Of a stretch of DNA of 64,000 bases, positions 37,989-46,096 are shown in pieces. The translations under genes and the position numbers were made by a program. Each line of letters opens with the position of its first letter. Position 1 is the stretch's first letter. Under the pieces are notes generated by a model. It was not told where the DNA came from and searched no databases. It saw only the letters and a list, made by a program, of their open reading frames with translations. The stretch is taken from assembly GCA_963797255.1 (NCBI GenBank), contig CAWCOV010000015.1:310001-374000 (forward strand). Direction: 5' to 3'. The DNA is from JANXZS01 sp963797255 (lineage in GTDB: Bacteria; Acidobacteriota; Terriglobia; Terriglobales; Acidobacteriaceae).

Positions 37989-38567
37989 ATGAGCTCATCC
38001 GATGGGGAAGTCACCCTTCTATTGCGAGCTATGAAGGCCGGCGACAAGGCCGCAGCGGAAAAACTGTTGCCTCTCGTCTATAGCGAACTCCACCGTGTAG
38101 CTCGGCTATACATGCTGCGGGAACGAAACGACCATACTCTGCAGCCTACCGCACTCATCAATGAAGCATACATGCGCCTTGCCAACAACACCGTCGATTG
38201 GCAGAGTCGCCAGCACTTCATTGCTGTGGCGGCAAATATGATGCGTCGAGTGCTCGTCGATCATGCGAGGGCCCATAACGCCGGGATCCGGGGTGGTGGA
38301 GCTCAGCACGTGGAATTTGAAGAAGAACATATAGTTAGCCCGGAACGTTCAAGTGAATTGATCGCCTTGGACGGAGCTCTCGATAAGCTTGAAAAGTTGA
38401 ATCCCAGGCAAGCAAAGGTAGTGGAACTTCGTTACTTTGCAGGATTGTCCGTCGAACAGATTGGAAGCATCCTCGAAGTTTCGCCCAGATCGGTAAAGCG
38501 TGATTGGGCGCTGGCTAGAATTTGGCTTTACAAAGAAATTCAGAGCTCTGAGGATGTGCACTCTTAA
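37989..38567 (+). CDS. ECF sigma factor, Sig-70_X6 type
   Basis: A 192-residue RNA polymerase sigma factor of the ECF group common in Acidobacteriota and Planctomycetota (often annotated ECF sigma factor, TIGR02999 type). Region 2 reads EVTLLLRAMKAGDKAAAEKL, then LVYSELHRVARLYMLRER and QPTALINEAYMRL. The typical ARAHNAGIRGGG linker follows, and region 4 is LNPRQAKVVELRYFAGLSVE with the recognition helix LEVSPRSVKRDWALARIWL. In this group a Ser/Thr kinase often replaces the anti-sigma factor, which fits the divergent kinase-STAS gene. ATG at 37989 is used; an in-frame GTG at 37980 is possible. Neither has a strong ribosome site. Confidence 0.92.
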   Translation: MSSSDGEVTLLLRAMKAGDKAAAEKLLPLVYSELHRVARLYMLRERNDHTLQPTALINEAYMRLANNTVDWQSRQHFIAVAANMMRRVLVDHARAHNAGIRGGGAQHVEFEEEHIVSPERSSELIALDGALDKLEKLNPRQAKVVELRYFAGLSVEQIGSILEVSPRSVKRDWALARIWLYKEIQSSEDVHS

Positions 38568-38837
38568 GCCGGAAGTGTAATGTTTCACGTAGTTAGCGAA
38601 GTCAATGCCAGCGCGCCTTGCATATTTCTGGTAGCTATCCATTTCGCGCTCTTTCGATTCAGCGCTTCCTGCCGCGACCTGAATTTAGCGAAACCGCTTT
38701 TCGCGAGACAATCCCCACGCCCAAAAGCCAACTCTAGTCGGACAAAAGGTGATGCTCAGAAGTTGGTGTCACGCTAAATTGGCATTTCAATTCCGCTATA
38801 GCCGATCGCCATACAGGATCGTTGCATCTGATTAGAC

Positions 38838-39170
38838 ATGGTTAAAGAACAGCGCAGATTCAACGTTACCGTCGATCCAACAAGGACGAACTATTACGAC
38901 AGAAGAGTTGACCTGAAGGCTACTAGCGAGAATGAAGGGACACAATTCAACCTTGTCCTAAATGACTGCAGGTGGCCGATCGTGTTGGAGGACTTCAAAC
39001 AACTACACCTGGCGCAAGAAATTAATCTCGACGGTATTGAGGATGCTCTCTCCGAGAATTGCGTTGGATCGTTTTCCGTTATGTGTACTCGTATTGATCT
39101 CACGGCGATAGGATTTCGCCTAGCCTCACGAACGCCCGATCGCGAGTTAGCGTCACAGCATGCAAAATGA
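38838..39170 (+). CDS. Hypothetical 110-residue protein
   Basis: I do not recognise this protein. It is polar, begins MVKEQRRFNVTVDPTRTN and contains RWPIVLEDFKQLHLAQEI, with no signal peptide or membrane segment. No ribosome site stands out before the ATG. It follows the ECF sigma gene by 270 nt without another gene between. The composition is protein-like but no family motif is visible, so it may be a real small gene or a chance open frame. Confidence 0.35.
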   Translation: MVKEQRRFNVTVDPTRTNYYDRRVDLKATSENEGTQFNLVLNDCRWPIVLEDFKQLHLAQEINLDGIEDALSENCVGSFSVMCTRIDLTAIGFRLASRTPDRELASQHAK

Positions 39171-39268
39171 AATTGATTCTTAGGGCAGGACGTGCAGGAC
39201 GTTAAGATACGGCTCTTCGCGAATCCCTCGCCAATTTTTCAGAGGCTGATCGCAGTAAACTACTCGAT

Positions 39269-39283
39269 CTGACACAGTGTCAG
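39269..39283. promoter_or_regulatory. Palindromic site, operator candidate
   Basis: CTGACAC (39269-39275) and GTGTCAG (39277-39283) form a perfect 7-bp inverted repeat around a single A. It lies about 85 nt before the terminator stem at 39368. The binding protein is unknown. Confidence 0.35.
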
Positions 39284-39367
39284 CCTTTCTGGAGATTTAA
39301 TGCTGTGAAGGATATGTCTGGAGTATCCGCGAGAGGGGACTGGCGAATGTAACTCTATGGCTAAAGC

Positions 39368-39415
39368 GAGAGGGCGACCTCTCTCGCGAGACGTCGCCCT
39401 CTCTGTCCGTTTTTT
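39368..39415 (+). terminator. Strong Rho-independent terminator
   Basis: GAGAGGGCGAC (39368-39378) pairs perfectly with GTCGCCCTCTC (39393-39403). The 14-nt loop contains its own palindrome TCTCGCGAGA. Six T residues follow at 39410-39415. The strand is plus, but the nearest plus-strand gene ends at 39170, about 200 nt upstream, so it either ends that transcript or a small untranslated RNA. Confidence 0.75.
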
Positions 39416-39897
39416 CAGAGATCTGGTTCGGCTTCCAGATCACAACTCTGTTATCTCGGATTCGCTTCGCACTCACGAGCAAAGCCCGCTACTCGTCACT
39501 CTTCCGTGATCCCCAAGCTGTAAGAGCTTTCTTCCTGCTGCCTTCTCCGGTTTCCCGAAGTGAGTGCCGTTGCCGACTCTCTATGGCTGCCCTTAGTCCG
39601 CTCTCTCCTTCTGGAAGATTGCTCTTCCGTTGAAATGAATAGTACCCCCGAACTTGCGGAAAAACTAGTGAGCGCAGCAAATTTTCTCTTGTGGAAATGA
39701 CACGCAAAGAGTGGAAATCTTTGAGGAGTTTTCAGCTTTCAAGAAATTGCCAGATAGTGAGGTTTGCAGCTTGCTTGACCCGCAGGTGACTTCGTTCCGC
39801 AGCATGTCTGCACGAGGATAAAAAGTGCCTGGGTTACCGCGTTCGAGTAGTTGCGGCACTTCCACCCATCAGCTTGGCGGTTCCCGAGTTACACGCC

Positions 39898-42800
39898 TTA
39901 CTTACTAAGGCGAATCGCGAACTGTGCAACTCGGGGATCGGTGGTGGTGCTGGTAATGCTGCCGAAAGCGGGCGAGCCAAAACTTCCATTTGGTTGAGAG
40001 AAGGCTGGCGTGTTCGTGAAGTTAAACAATTCCGCACGGAATTCCAGGTTGACGCCCTCAGGCAGGCTCGTGTTCTTCACTAAGGCAAAGTCCAAAGCTC
40101 GATACGCGGGGCCGCGTACCGGATTTCGCGAAGCGTTTCCGATTGTGAATTGTGGCGCGGGGGTGAAGGCGGCGGTGTTGAAGTAACGCGCTGGATTGCG
40201 TTGCCCCGGCAAGAGTCCAGGATTGGCAACAAGATTGGGCCGCTGTAGCGCGAAGCCGGCAAACGAATTGTTGTTAGTGGCCTGCGTTACCGTGACCGGC
40301 ATTCCCGACTGCAACTGAAGGATTGCATTTACCTGCCAACCTCCGAGGAGGGATGCTGCAATACCTTTCGGAGCAAATCTGTGGCCGGGACCTGCGGGCA
40401 ATTCATAGATGCCGCTGAACGAAGTGACGTTCGGCATATCTCCATTTGACGAATCCCGCTCTAGATAGGGGCGAAACGTATCTGCGGCAATCAGGCTGCT
40501 GGAATTAGGCGAGGAAAGAACTGTAGACGAGAAAACGGAGGACGCGTCATCAATCAGCTTGGAATGTGTGTAGACGAACAGAAGATAAACGCCATGTGTG
40601 AATCTCTGCTGCACTTTAGCTTCAATGGCGTTGTAGTTTGTCTGGCCTGTGTTGTTACGGTAGGTCGCGACATTCAGAAACCGTGGAAATGGTTTCAAGA
40701 GTTGAGCTGTACTTATGGTCTTGCCACCAATGGAACTGGAGGGAGGAAGCTGACCATAAAAAGGGTTTGGAACCTGTTGGAGCAAAGCTGGGCCATGTGC
40801 GAGCTGCGACGCTGTGAGCTGATTCAGGTTTGAATCTGGAATGCCAACGTGAACGACATGAGAGCCGACGTAAGCGATATCGACCGATAGATTATTGGTA
40901 ATCGCTCGTTGCACGGCAAGGTTCCATTGTTGGACGTAACCCGACCCTGAGGACCGCTTCGCGGTGTAGACACTTTGTCCGAGACCGGCATCCGGAGTAA
41001 AAGGAATTGGCGCGACAGACGGGCCATTTGACAATGTGAATGAGGCGTTCACATTGTCCAAAGTTTTTTGCTGAACATTTTGAATGAAGGGGAATTGCGG
41101 GGTGGTAAAGGGCGTCGTAATTCCTGACTGGTCGAAGAATACAATTCCGAATCCTGCCCGAGCTACCGTTTTTGGAGTGAGCATGTAAGTAAAGCCGAGT
41201 CTGGGCGCGAAGTTGTCAAAATGCAATTCTCGCGCGCTTCGCCAGTACCCGTCCCGTCCCAGATAGTCGAGGACCTGGGTGTCGAGATTGAACACCGCGC
41301 CTTGATTTGTCTTCTCAGTGGACGGGAAATTGAGCGTCCAACGCATCCCGATGTTCAAAGTCAAATGCTCAGTCGCCTTCCAGTCATCCTGGACGAAGTA
41401 TTCCTCGGTGTAATCGCGGGGACGGATCTTGCTTTCCTGAAGGTCGATCTGAAAAGTGTCAACCTGTCCTAGTAAGAAACTGGCTAGCGAATTTCCGCTA
41501 TTGTTTACACCCTGCTGATTGGTGCCGGTGGGAGTAAAAGCGAAGTTACCGGTCGGGAAGGGCGGGGAAACAGTGTTGAGTTGATACCAGCGAAAATCCA
41601 ATCCAGCCTTAAGCGCATGTCGGCCTTTCGTGATGTTGAAAGTATCCAGCATTTCCCATACAGCGGTCTGATACTGAGAGAAGGTGCTCGCTGAAGGACC
41701 CAACTGCTGAAAGCCTGTGAGCGAGAAAAGTGGAAGGGCATCGTTGAAAGCCGCGTTTGTCGGTATCCCCGGAATTCCCAGCGCGTCGGAGGCGGTGGTT
41801 CCAAGGCTTGCTCCGGCAACCGTATTTCCTCGGCGCGTGTAGCCCAGCCTGAAATCGTTCAGGAGACGTACGGAGAACGTGTGGGTTTCTCCGAAAACCG
41901 CCTGTTGTCCGAGCACATTCGAAAGACCAGCAACATTGCCCGTCCCAAGAACCGAACCCGTTATGGCCCCGCTCCCTTCAGGTAACGGGGTGACGGGTAG
42001 CTCAGCGTCTCCAAAGTAGGAATACCGACCGAAGGCGTGGTCCTTCTCTCTGTAGACACCATCGAAGCGGACATCGAATTGATTTTGATCGTCGGAGTCA
42101 TTTGCGGTGCGGCTGTAATTGTTTGCCGTCGCGCTGAGATCGGTTGGCGTAGGGTACCTCGCCAGCAAGGCCGTGGCTGCCGGGTCGAACGGAATATTAA
42201 TCACATCTTTCGGAAATTCATCTCGAACGTATTTGCCATCCACTACTCGGGTCGTCTGCGGATTGTAGATATGCGACACGCCCGTGAAGACGCCTTCTCT
42301 TTCGGCCACTGTCGGTATCGTAGAGATCCGAGTAACGCCGATAAGTTGTCTGACTCCCTGGTATGCGCCGAAAGCAAAAAGGCGATTATGCAGAATGGGA
42401 CCGCCAATCGTGGCGCCATACAGGTTACGCCGATACTCCGGCTTTCTCGAGGGTGGCCTGGAGAAATAGTTGCGGGCATTGAGATCTTCGTTTCTGAAGA
42501 ATTCAAAGAGGGTGCCGTGAAATGTATTCGTGCCGGTGCGCGTCGCAACATTCACTACACCTCCGTTGAATCTCCCGAACTCCGCCGAAACATTGTTGGC
42601 CTCGATGGTGAACTCCTGAATGTCGTCGAGGATTGGGAAATACACAACCTGGCCTGGCTCGGGCTGGAGCGCGGAGATTCCGTCGAATAGATATTCGTTG
42701 GTGCGAGGTCGGCCTCCGTCAATGCGGGGAAGAAGCGTCCCGGGCGGCAACTCTACTCCAGGGGCAAGCGTGGTGAGTTGAACGAAGTTGCGAGTATTCA

Positions 42801-43281
42801 GGGGCAGTGCGACTATTGTCGATCCGGAGATGTTGGTTTGAATGTTGCTGGTGGCTACCTGCAGAAGTAGCGCATCGCTATTCACGGTGATGGTCTGCTG
42901 ATCGGTTCCCACTGTGAGGTGGAGGTCAACATTCACGGTCTGTCCGATCATGATAGTGATACCTGTTCGAGCTAAATGCTGAAAGCCGCTCGCCGACACG
43001 TCGAGTTGATACGAGCCAGGATTCAGGTGCGTGAAGCTGAATTCTCCTTCGCCAGAAGTTGTGGTCACCTGGCGAACATTCGTGGATGACTGAGTGAGGT
43101 CAACGCGGGCGTTTGGAATAGCAACGCCTGAGGGATCGAGCACTCGGCCCCTTAGATCTCCAGAGATCTGTCCGAAAGCTTGTGCACTGACCGCAAAGAG
43201 AATGGCAAGGCAGGCCGTAAGGCAAAGAGTTCTCTTTGAGCCGCGCGGAACGCAGGGTATCCCCAGTTTGATGGTTTTCAC
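39898..43281 (-). CDS. Oar-like TonB-dependent receptor with N-terminal carboxypeptidase-regulatory domain
   Basis: A 1127-residue outer-membrane protein of the acidobacterial Oar/TonB-dependent receptor type. A signal peptide covers about residues 1-37 (LCLTACLAILFAVSAQAFGQ). A CarboxypepD_reg domain follows: LRGRVLDPSGVAIPNARVDL with GSYQLDVSASGF. The plug region includes LPLNTRNFVQLTTLAPGV and FTIEANNVSAEFGRFNGG. The barrel ends with PRVAQFAIRLSK, a typical C-terminus ending in a beta strand. These receptors are thought to take up large substrates such as oligosaccharides or chelates with TonB energy. No TonB or substrate gene is adjacent. An HTH-TOBE gene lies 97 nt upstream on the same strand. 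Confidence 0.92.
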   Translation of the reverse strand: MKTIKLGIPCVPRGSKRTLCLTACLAILFAVSAQAFGQISGDLRGRVLDPSGVAIPNARVDLTQSSTNVRQVTTTSGEGEFSFTHLNPGSYQLDVSASGFQHLARTGITIMIGQTVNVDLHLTVGTDQQTITVNSDALLLQVATSNIQTNISGSTIVALPLNTRNFVQLTTLAPGVELPPGTLLPRIDGGRPRTNEYLFDGISALQPEPGQVVYFPILDDIQEFTIEANNVSAEFGRFNGGVVNVATRTGTNTFHGTLFEFFRNEDLNARNYFSRPPSRKPEYRRNLYGATIGGPILHNRLFAFGAYQGVRQLIGVTRISTIPTVAEREGVFTGVSHIYNPQTTRVVDGKYVRDEFPKDVINIPFDPAATALLARYPTPTDLSATANNYSRTANDSDDQNQFDVRFDGVYREKDHAFGRYSYFGDAELPVTPLPEGSGAITGSVLGTGNVAGLSNVLGQQAVFGETHTFSVRLLNDFRLGYTRRGNTVAGASLGTTASDALGIPGIPTNAAFNDALPLFSLTGFQQLGPSASTFSQYQTAVWEMLDTFNITKGRHALKAGLDFRWYQLNTVSPPFPTGNFAFTPTGTNQQGVNNSGNSLASFLLGQVDTFQIDLQESKIRPRDYTEEYFVQDDWKATEHLTLNIGMRWTLNFPSTEKTNQGAVFNLDTQVLDYLGRDGYWRSARELHFDNFAPRLGFTYMLTPKTVARAGFGIVFFDQSGITTPFTTPQFPFIQNVQQKTLDNVNASFTLSNGPSVAPIPFTPDAGLGQSVYTAKRSSGSGYVQQWNLAVQRAITNNLSVDIAYVGSHVVHVGIPDSNLNQLTASQLAHGPALLQQVPNPFYGQLPPSSSIGGKTISTAQLLKPFPRFLNVATYRNNTGQTNYNAIEAKVQQRFTHGVYLLFVYTHSKLIDDASSVFSSTVLSSPNSSSLIAADTFRPYLERDSSNGDMPNVTSFSGIYELPAGPGHRFAPKGIAASLLGGWQVNAILQLQSGMPVTVTQATNNNSFAGFALQRPNLVANPGLLPGQRNPARYFNTAAFTPAPQFTIGNASRNPVRGPAYRALDFALVKNTSLPEGVNLEFRAELFNFTNTPAFSQPNGSFGSPAFGSITSTTTDPRVAQFAIRLSK

Positions 43282-43378
43282 CAGTCAGTCGCCCGTTGGT
43301 CGGATATGTGAGCGCGCAACAAACAACTTCGCTGTTGCGACTTTAGCCGATTCGATCCGTATGGTCAAACGACTTGGT

Positions 43379-43813
43379 CTAGCGCTTTTTCGCAGGATCG
43401 TTCAGTAGCTCTATCATCACGTCGGTCGACTTGATGAGAGCTGCGGCAGCGTCACCCTTTTTCAATTGGAGTTCTCGAACCGCACTCGAAGTGATGATTG
43501 CGGTCACGTGAGCATTGCCGATTTGCAGGACTACTTCGGCAAGGAGTCCTTCGACTCGAACGCTAACCACCTTCCCTGCCAACTGGTTTCTGCCGCTTAC
43601 CCGACGAAACCGTTCACGCGATTCTGTAACCGGCTTGTTTTTATCGGCATCAAGGAAGGGCTTTAAGGCTGCATCAGAAATGCGATGGTGTCCACCGGCG
43701 GTCTGAACGGTTTTCAATTTACCGTTGAGTATCCACTGCTTGATTGTTGCGTAGCTAACCCCAATCATCCGGGCTGCTTCTCGAGCGGTCAACATGTTGG
43801 GCGCGGTCGCCAT
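43379..43813 (-). CDS. HTH-TOBE molybdate-responsive-type regulator
   Basis: A 144-residue two-domain protein. Residues 7-52 are an excisionase/MerR-like helix-turn-helix (LTAREAARMIGVSYATIKQW, then GGHHRISD). Residues about 75-137 are a TOBE (Mop-like) domain: GRNQLAGKVVSVRVEGLLAE, then VTAIITSSAVRELQLKKGD. This combination occurs in proteins annotated as molybdenum-pterin-binding or ModE-like regulators, so binding of molybdate or a related oxyanion is expected. No mod transporter or molybdoenzyme gene is in the window. It lies directly upstream of the TonB-dependent receptor on the same strand. No clear ribosome site is seen; a Met at 43795 is an alternative start. Confidence 0.87.
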   Translation of the reverse strand: MATAPNMLTAREAARMIGVSYATIKQWILNGKLKTVQTAGGHHRISDAALKPFLDADKNKPVTESRERFRRVSGRNQLAGKVVSVRVEGLLAEVVLQIGNAHVTAIITSSAVRELQLKKGDAAAALIKSTDVMIELLNDPAKKR

Positions 43814-43930
43814 TGCTTCATTTTTAGCACTTTTCGACAGCCAACGCGTGTGTACCTATCATTTTGTGGGCGTGTTCACCACTGCCAACGAGATTTACCA
43901 AACCATTGATGCAACTTCCTTGGCGCGAAA

Positions 43931-43975
43931 CAAAAGCCGGAGAGGTCGCAGTATTCGCGTATTGCTCTCCGGCTC
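43931..43975 (-). terminator. Rho-independent terminator of the ScyD-like gene
   Basis: On the minus strand AGCCGGAGAG (complement of 43965-43974) pairs perfectly with CTCTCCGGCT (complement of 43935-43944) around a 20-nt loop and is followed by TTTTG and more T residues. It lies about 95 nt after the stop of the ScyD-like gene and before the HTH-TOBE gene. Confidence 0.7.
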
Positions 43976-44068
43976 TTACCGAATAGAAGGAACCAATTAC
44001 AGATGAACGACTTCAAACCATTTTCGATTGCCAGCAGTAACGAACGATTGACAAATCGCGCAAGTTCA

Positions 44069-45217
44069 TCAGGGAACGTCGATCTGTACGATCTGACCGC
44101 CCGAGGGAGCGGCGCCGAAGTTCGAGACATAGATCTTGCCGTCCGGACCGAAGGTCATCCCAGTCGGAACCACCAGGCCTGTTGCCACGTTTTCGATAGT
44201 GCCATCGGCTTTCACTCGCTTAACCGAGCCTTTGCCTGGCGTCGGAAAGCCCGCTGCGTCTGACAGTGAGAGTACATACAACAAACCATCAGGACCAAAC
44301 GCAATGGAGACGATCATGTTGAAACCGGCCTTCGAACCTAATACGTGCAGTTGGTTGGCCGCGCCTTCGTCATCCAGTCCCGGCGCCGCACTCCGGTTGC
44401 ACTCCGCGTACGAGAGACTGAGGATACGGGAAAGGAATCCCTCAGCTGGAAAGATCGACAGATTGCCGAGGTATATCTGGCCATTCTTCGTGGTGATGGC
44501 TGTCGGCACGATGTGTCCTTCTGATGCCGAAACGTCCATCACGCTTCCGATGGAACCATCCGTGCCAAGCGAAAGTATCTGGCCGTGATTGGGTTCAACC
44601 GCGTACAAACGGTTGTTAAACGGGATCATGCTATAGAAGGTCCCATCCGGCTCAAAGTCGTCTGCATTGGGAAACTTCACCATGTGCGTCTGAATGAATT
44701 TGCTGAGGTTGGAAACAATCTTCCACGTACTATTTTGCAGATTCACGCTTAGTAGAGCGTTCGGGACGTCCGCAACGCCGTGAGAGCAGCCGGCACCGGC
44801 TAAGAGCGCGTAGAGAGTGCCGTCTACAAATGCTAAATCGGCCACGCCCTGAATGTCGCCCAGCGCGTCCTTGGAAGAGGGCAATCCAGAAGCGACCGTA
44901 GTCCGATTTCCTGACATATCAATTCGAGAAATTCGTCCCGTCTTACCCCCTGTATAAGGGCCTACAGGCGCCACCACCTGCGTGCAAAGACCTTTTGTCG
45001 ATGTGCTACCTCCGGTTCCTGCCTCGGCTACATAGAGCATTCCGTTGGGGCCGAATTTGAGGCCTCGAGGGCCTAGCAGCCCTGTCGCCAGAACGTGCAC
45101 ATTGGCAGATGCTTGTGGCGCCGCGTCCGATGAGGTCTGGGCGTGCCCTGAAGTCGTCATGGCTCCCGTCATCAGCAGAATGGACGACAGCATGAACACC
45201 TTTCTAATGTTGATCAT
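44069..45217 (-). CDS. ScyD/ScyE-family exported beta-propeller protein
   Basis: A 382-residue exported protein of the ScyD/ScyE family. A signal peptide (KVFMLSSILLMTGAMTTSGHAQ) leads into repeated propeller blades of the form GLKFGPNGMLYVAEAGTG, IAFGPDGLLYVLSLSD and MTFGPDGKIYVSNFG. The family is named after cyanobacterial scytonemin-cluster proteins, but most members, including those in Acidobacteriota, have no known role. The gene stands alone, closed by a terminator. It is divergent from the winged-helix membrane protein at 45375. The substrate is unknown. Confidence 0.87.
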   Translation of the reverse strand: MINIRKVFMLSSILLMTGAMTTSGHAQTSSDAAPQASANVHVLATGLLGPRGLKFGPNGMLYVAEAGTGGSTSTKGLCTQVVAPVGPYTGGKTGRISRIDMSGNRTTVASGLPSSKDALGDIQGVADLAFVDGTLYALLAGAGCSHGVADVPNALLSVNLQNSTWKIVSNLSKFIQTHMVKFPNADDFEPDGTFYSMIPFNNRLYAVEPNHGQILSLGTDGSIGSVMDVSASEGHIVPTAITTKNGQIYLGNLSIFPAEGFLSRILSLSYAECNRSAAPGLDDEGAANQLHVLGSKAGFNMIVSIAFGPDGLLYVLSLSDAAGFPTPGKGSVKRVKADGTIENVATGLVVPTGMTFGPDGKIYVSNFGAAPSGGQIVQIDVP

Positions 45218-45309
45218 GTGCGCTCCTTTTGATTTCTTTCTTGATTGTGGTCCGCCCTGACTGGGCGGCGCACGGAGTGCACCCTAGCAGGCTTAAAAAA
45301 AATTGATAA

Positions 45310-45346
45310 GTAACGGAATGTAAGTTACGTTTCCTGCATCGTAACG
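45310..45346. promoter_or_regulatory. Repeated GTAAC boxes in a divergent promoter region
   Basis: GTAACG occurs at 45310-45315 and again at 45341-45346, with an inverted GTTAC at 45324-45328. They lie in the 157-nt gap between the divergent ScyD-like gene and winged-helix gene, next to a poly-A tract. They could be binding sites for the winged-helix protein, but this is only suggested by position. Confidence 0.25.
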
Positions 45347-45374
45347 ATTGACATTTGGGCCCCGCGAGAATCTC

Positions 45375-45902
45375 ATGCAATCGCTAACATTGCCCACCCA
45401 GCAGTCTGTCAATGCACAACTTGAGCGGATACTTGTATCCGTACCCTTCTCCAGATCAGGTCGAAGTCGGCGATTCCTACGCTACGTCGTCGATAATTCG
45501 TGGGAAGGTTGCAACGGGTCCTTGAAGGAATTTTCGATCGCGATCCATGTCTTCGATCGGGATTCGTCGTACGATCCCGCCGTCGATGCGACCGTGCGGG
45601 TCGAGGCGGGTCGCTTACGTTCCAGATTGCGAGAATACTATGCGGATCAGGGCCGCGAAGATTCGTTGATCATTGAGATTCCGAAAGGGGCTTATCACGC
45701 TTCCTTCCTGGAGCGTCGTTCAAGTGAGCACGACCATACAGCCCATGGTCATACCACCTCAACGCTGGCAGTGAGTTCTTTTTCCGCAGCGCCAGCAACT
45801 CGAGAGGGACTTCGCACGAACTTTCGAGGTTTGGCAGCGACCCTGGCTCTCGCAGCAATAATAGGTGGAGCGATTTTCTTCCGCGAGCGCCTTGCCGATT
45901 GA
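45375..45902 (+). CDS. Short membrane-anchored winged-helix-like protein
   Basis: A 175-residue protein. Residues about 10-115 match a domain often found at the N-terminus of larger acidobacterial regulators (linked to TPR repeats or adenylate-cyclase domains): LERILVSVPFSRSGRSRRFL, LKEFSIAIHVFDRDSSYDP, then VRVEAGRLRSRLREYY and IEIPKGAYHASF. A Ser/Thr/His linker leads to one transmembrane helix (LAATLALAAIIGGAIFF) at the extreme C-terminus. The usual long sensor part beyond the helix is missing, and no continuation exists in other frames before 46097. ATG at 45375 is used; an upstream in-frame TTG at 45348 is weaker. It precedes the DUF4331 cluster on the same strand by 194 nt and may regulate it. 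Confidence 0.75.
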   Translation: MQSLTLPTQQSVNAQLERILVSVPFSRSGRSRRFLRYVVDNSWEGCNGSLKEFSIAIHVFDRDSSYDPAVDATVRVEAGRLRSRLREYYADQGREDSLIIEIPKGAYHASFLERRSSEHDHTAHGHTTSTLAVSSFSAAPATREGLRTNFRGLAATLALAAIIGGAIFFRERLAD

Positions 45903-46096
45903 ACATCTATCGCGCGGGCTAGTAATAGCTGCTCAAAAGAGGACTGGCGAAGCGGATCGCCAGCCATAATTCGAATTCTAAAAAATATTAGATCCAATCC
46001 TGATTGTCAGTCGTACTTTGTCTGACCGAATGGTGCGGATTGATCGCCCTCCTACAGGATTCCAGCCATTCGGCCCAGAATCCACGAGGAGGTTCC

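Larger units (their letters stand above)
39171..39897. other. Gene-poor stretch with a palindrome and an isolated terminator
   Basis: This 727-nt region has no convincing protein gene. It holds a perfect palindrome at 39269-39283 and a strong terminator at 39368-39415, described separately. Between them is a short leader-like segment with a 12-codon open frame from 39315. The sequence from 39420 to 39897 shows nothing recognisable; it lies beyond the 3' end of the TonB-receptor gene. Confidence 0.45.

Noticed and set aside
45941..45963. Hairpin CTGGCGA / TCGCCAG after the winged-helix gene as a terminator
   Set aside because: The stem is only 7 bp and no U tract follows; too weak to list as a feature.
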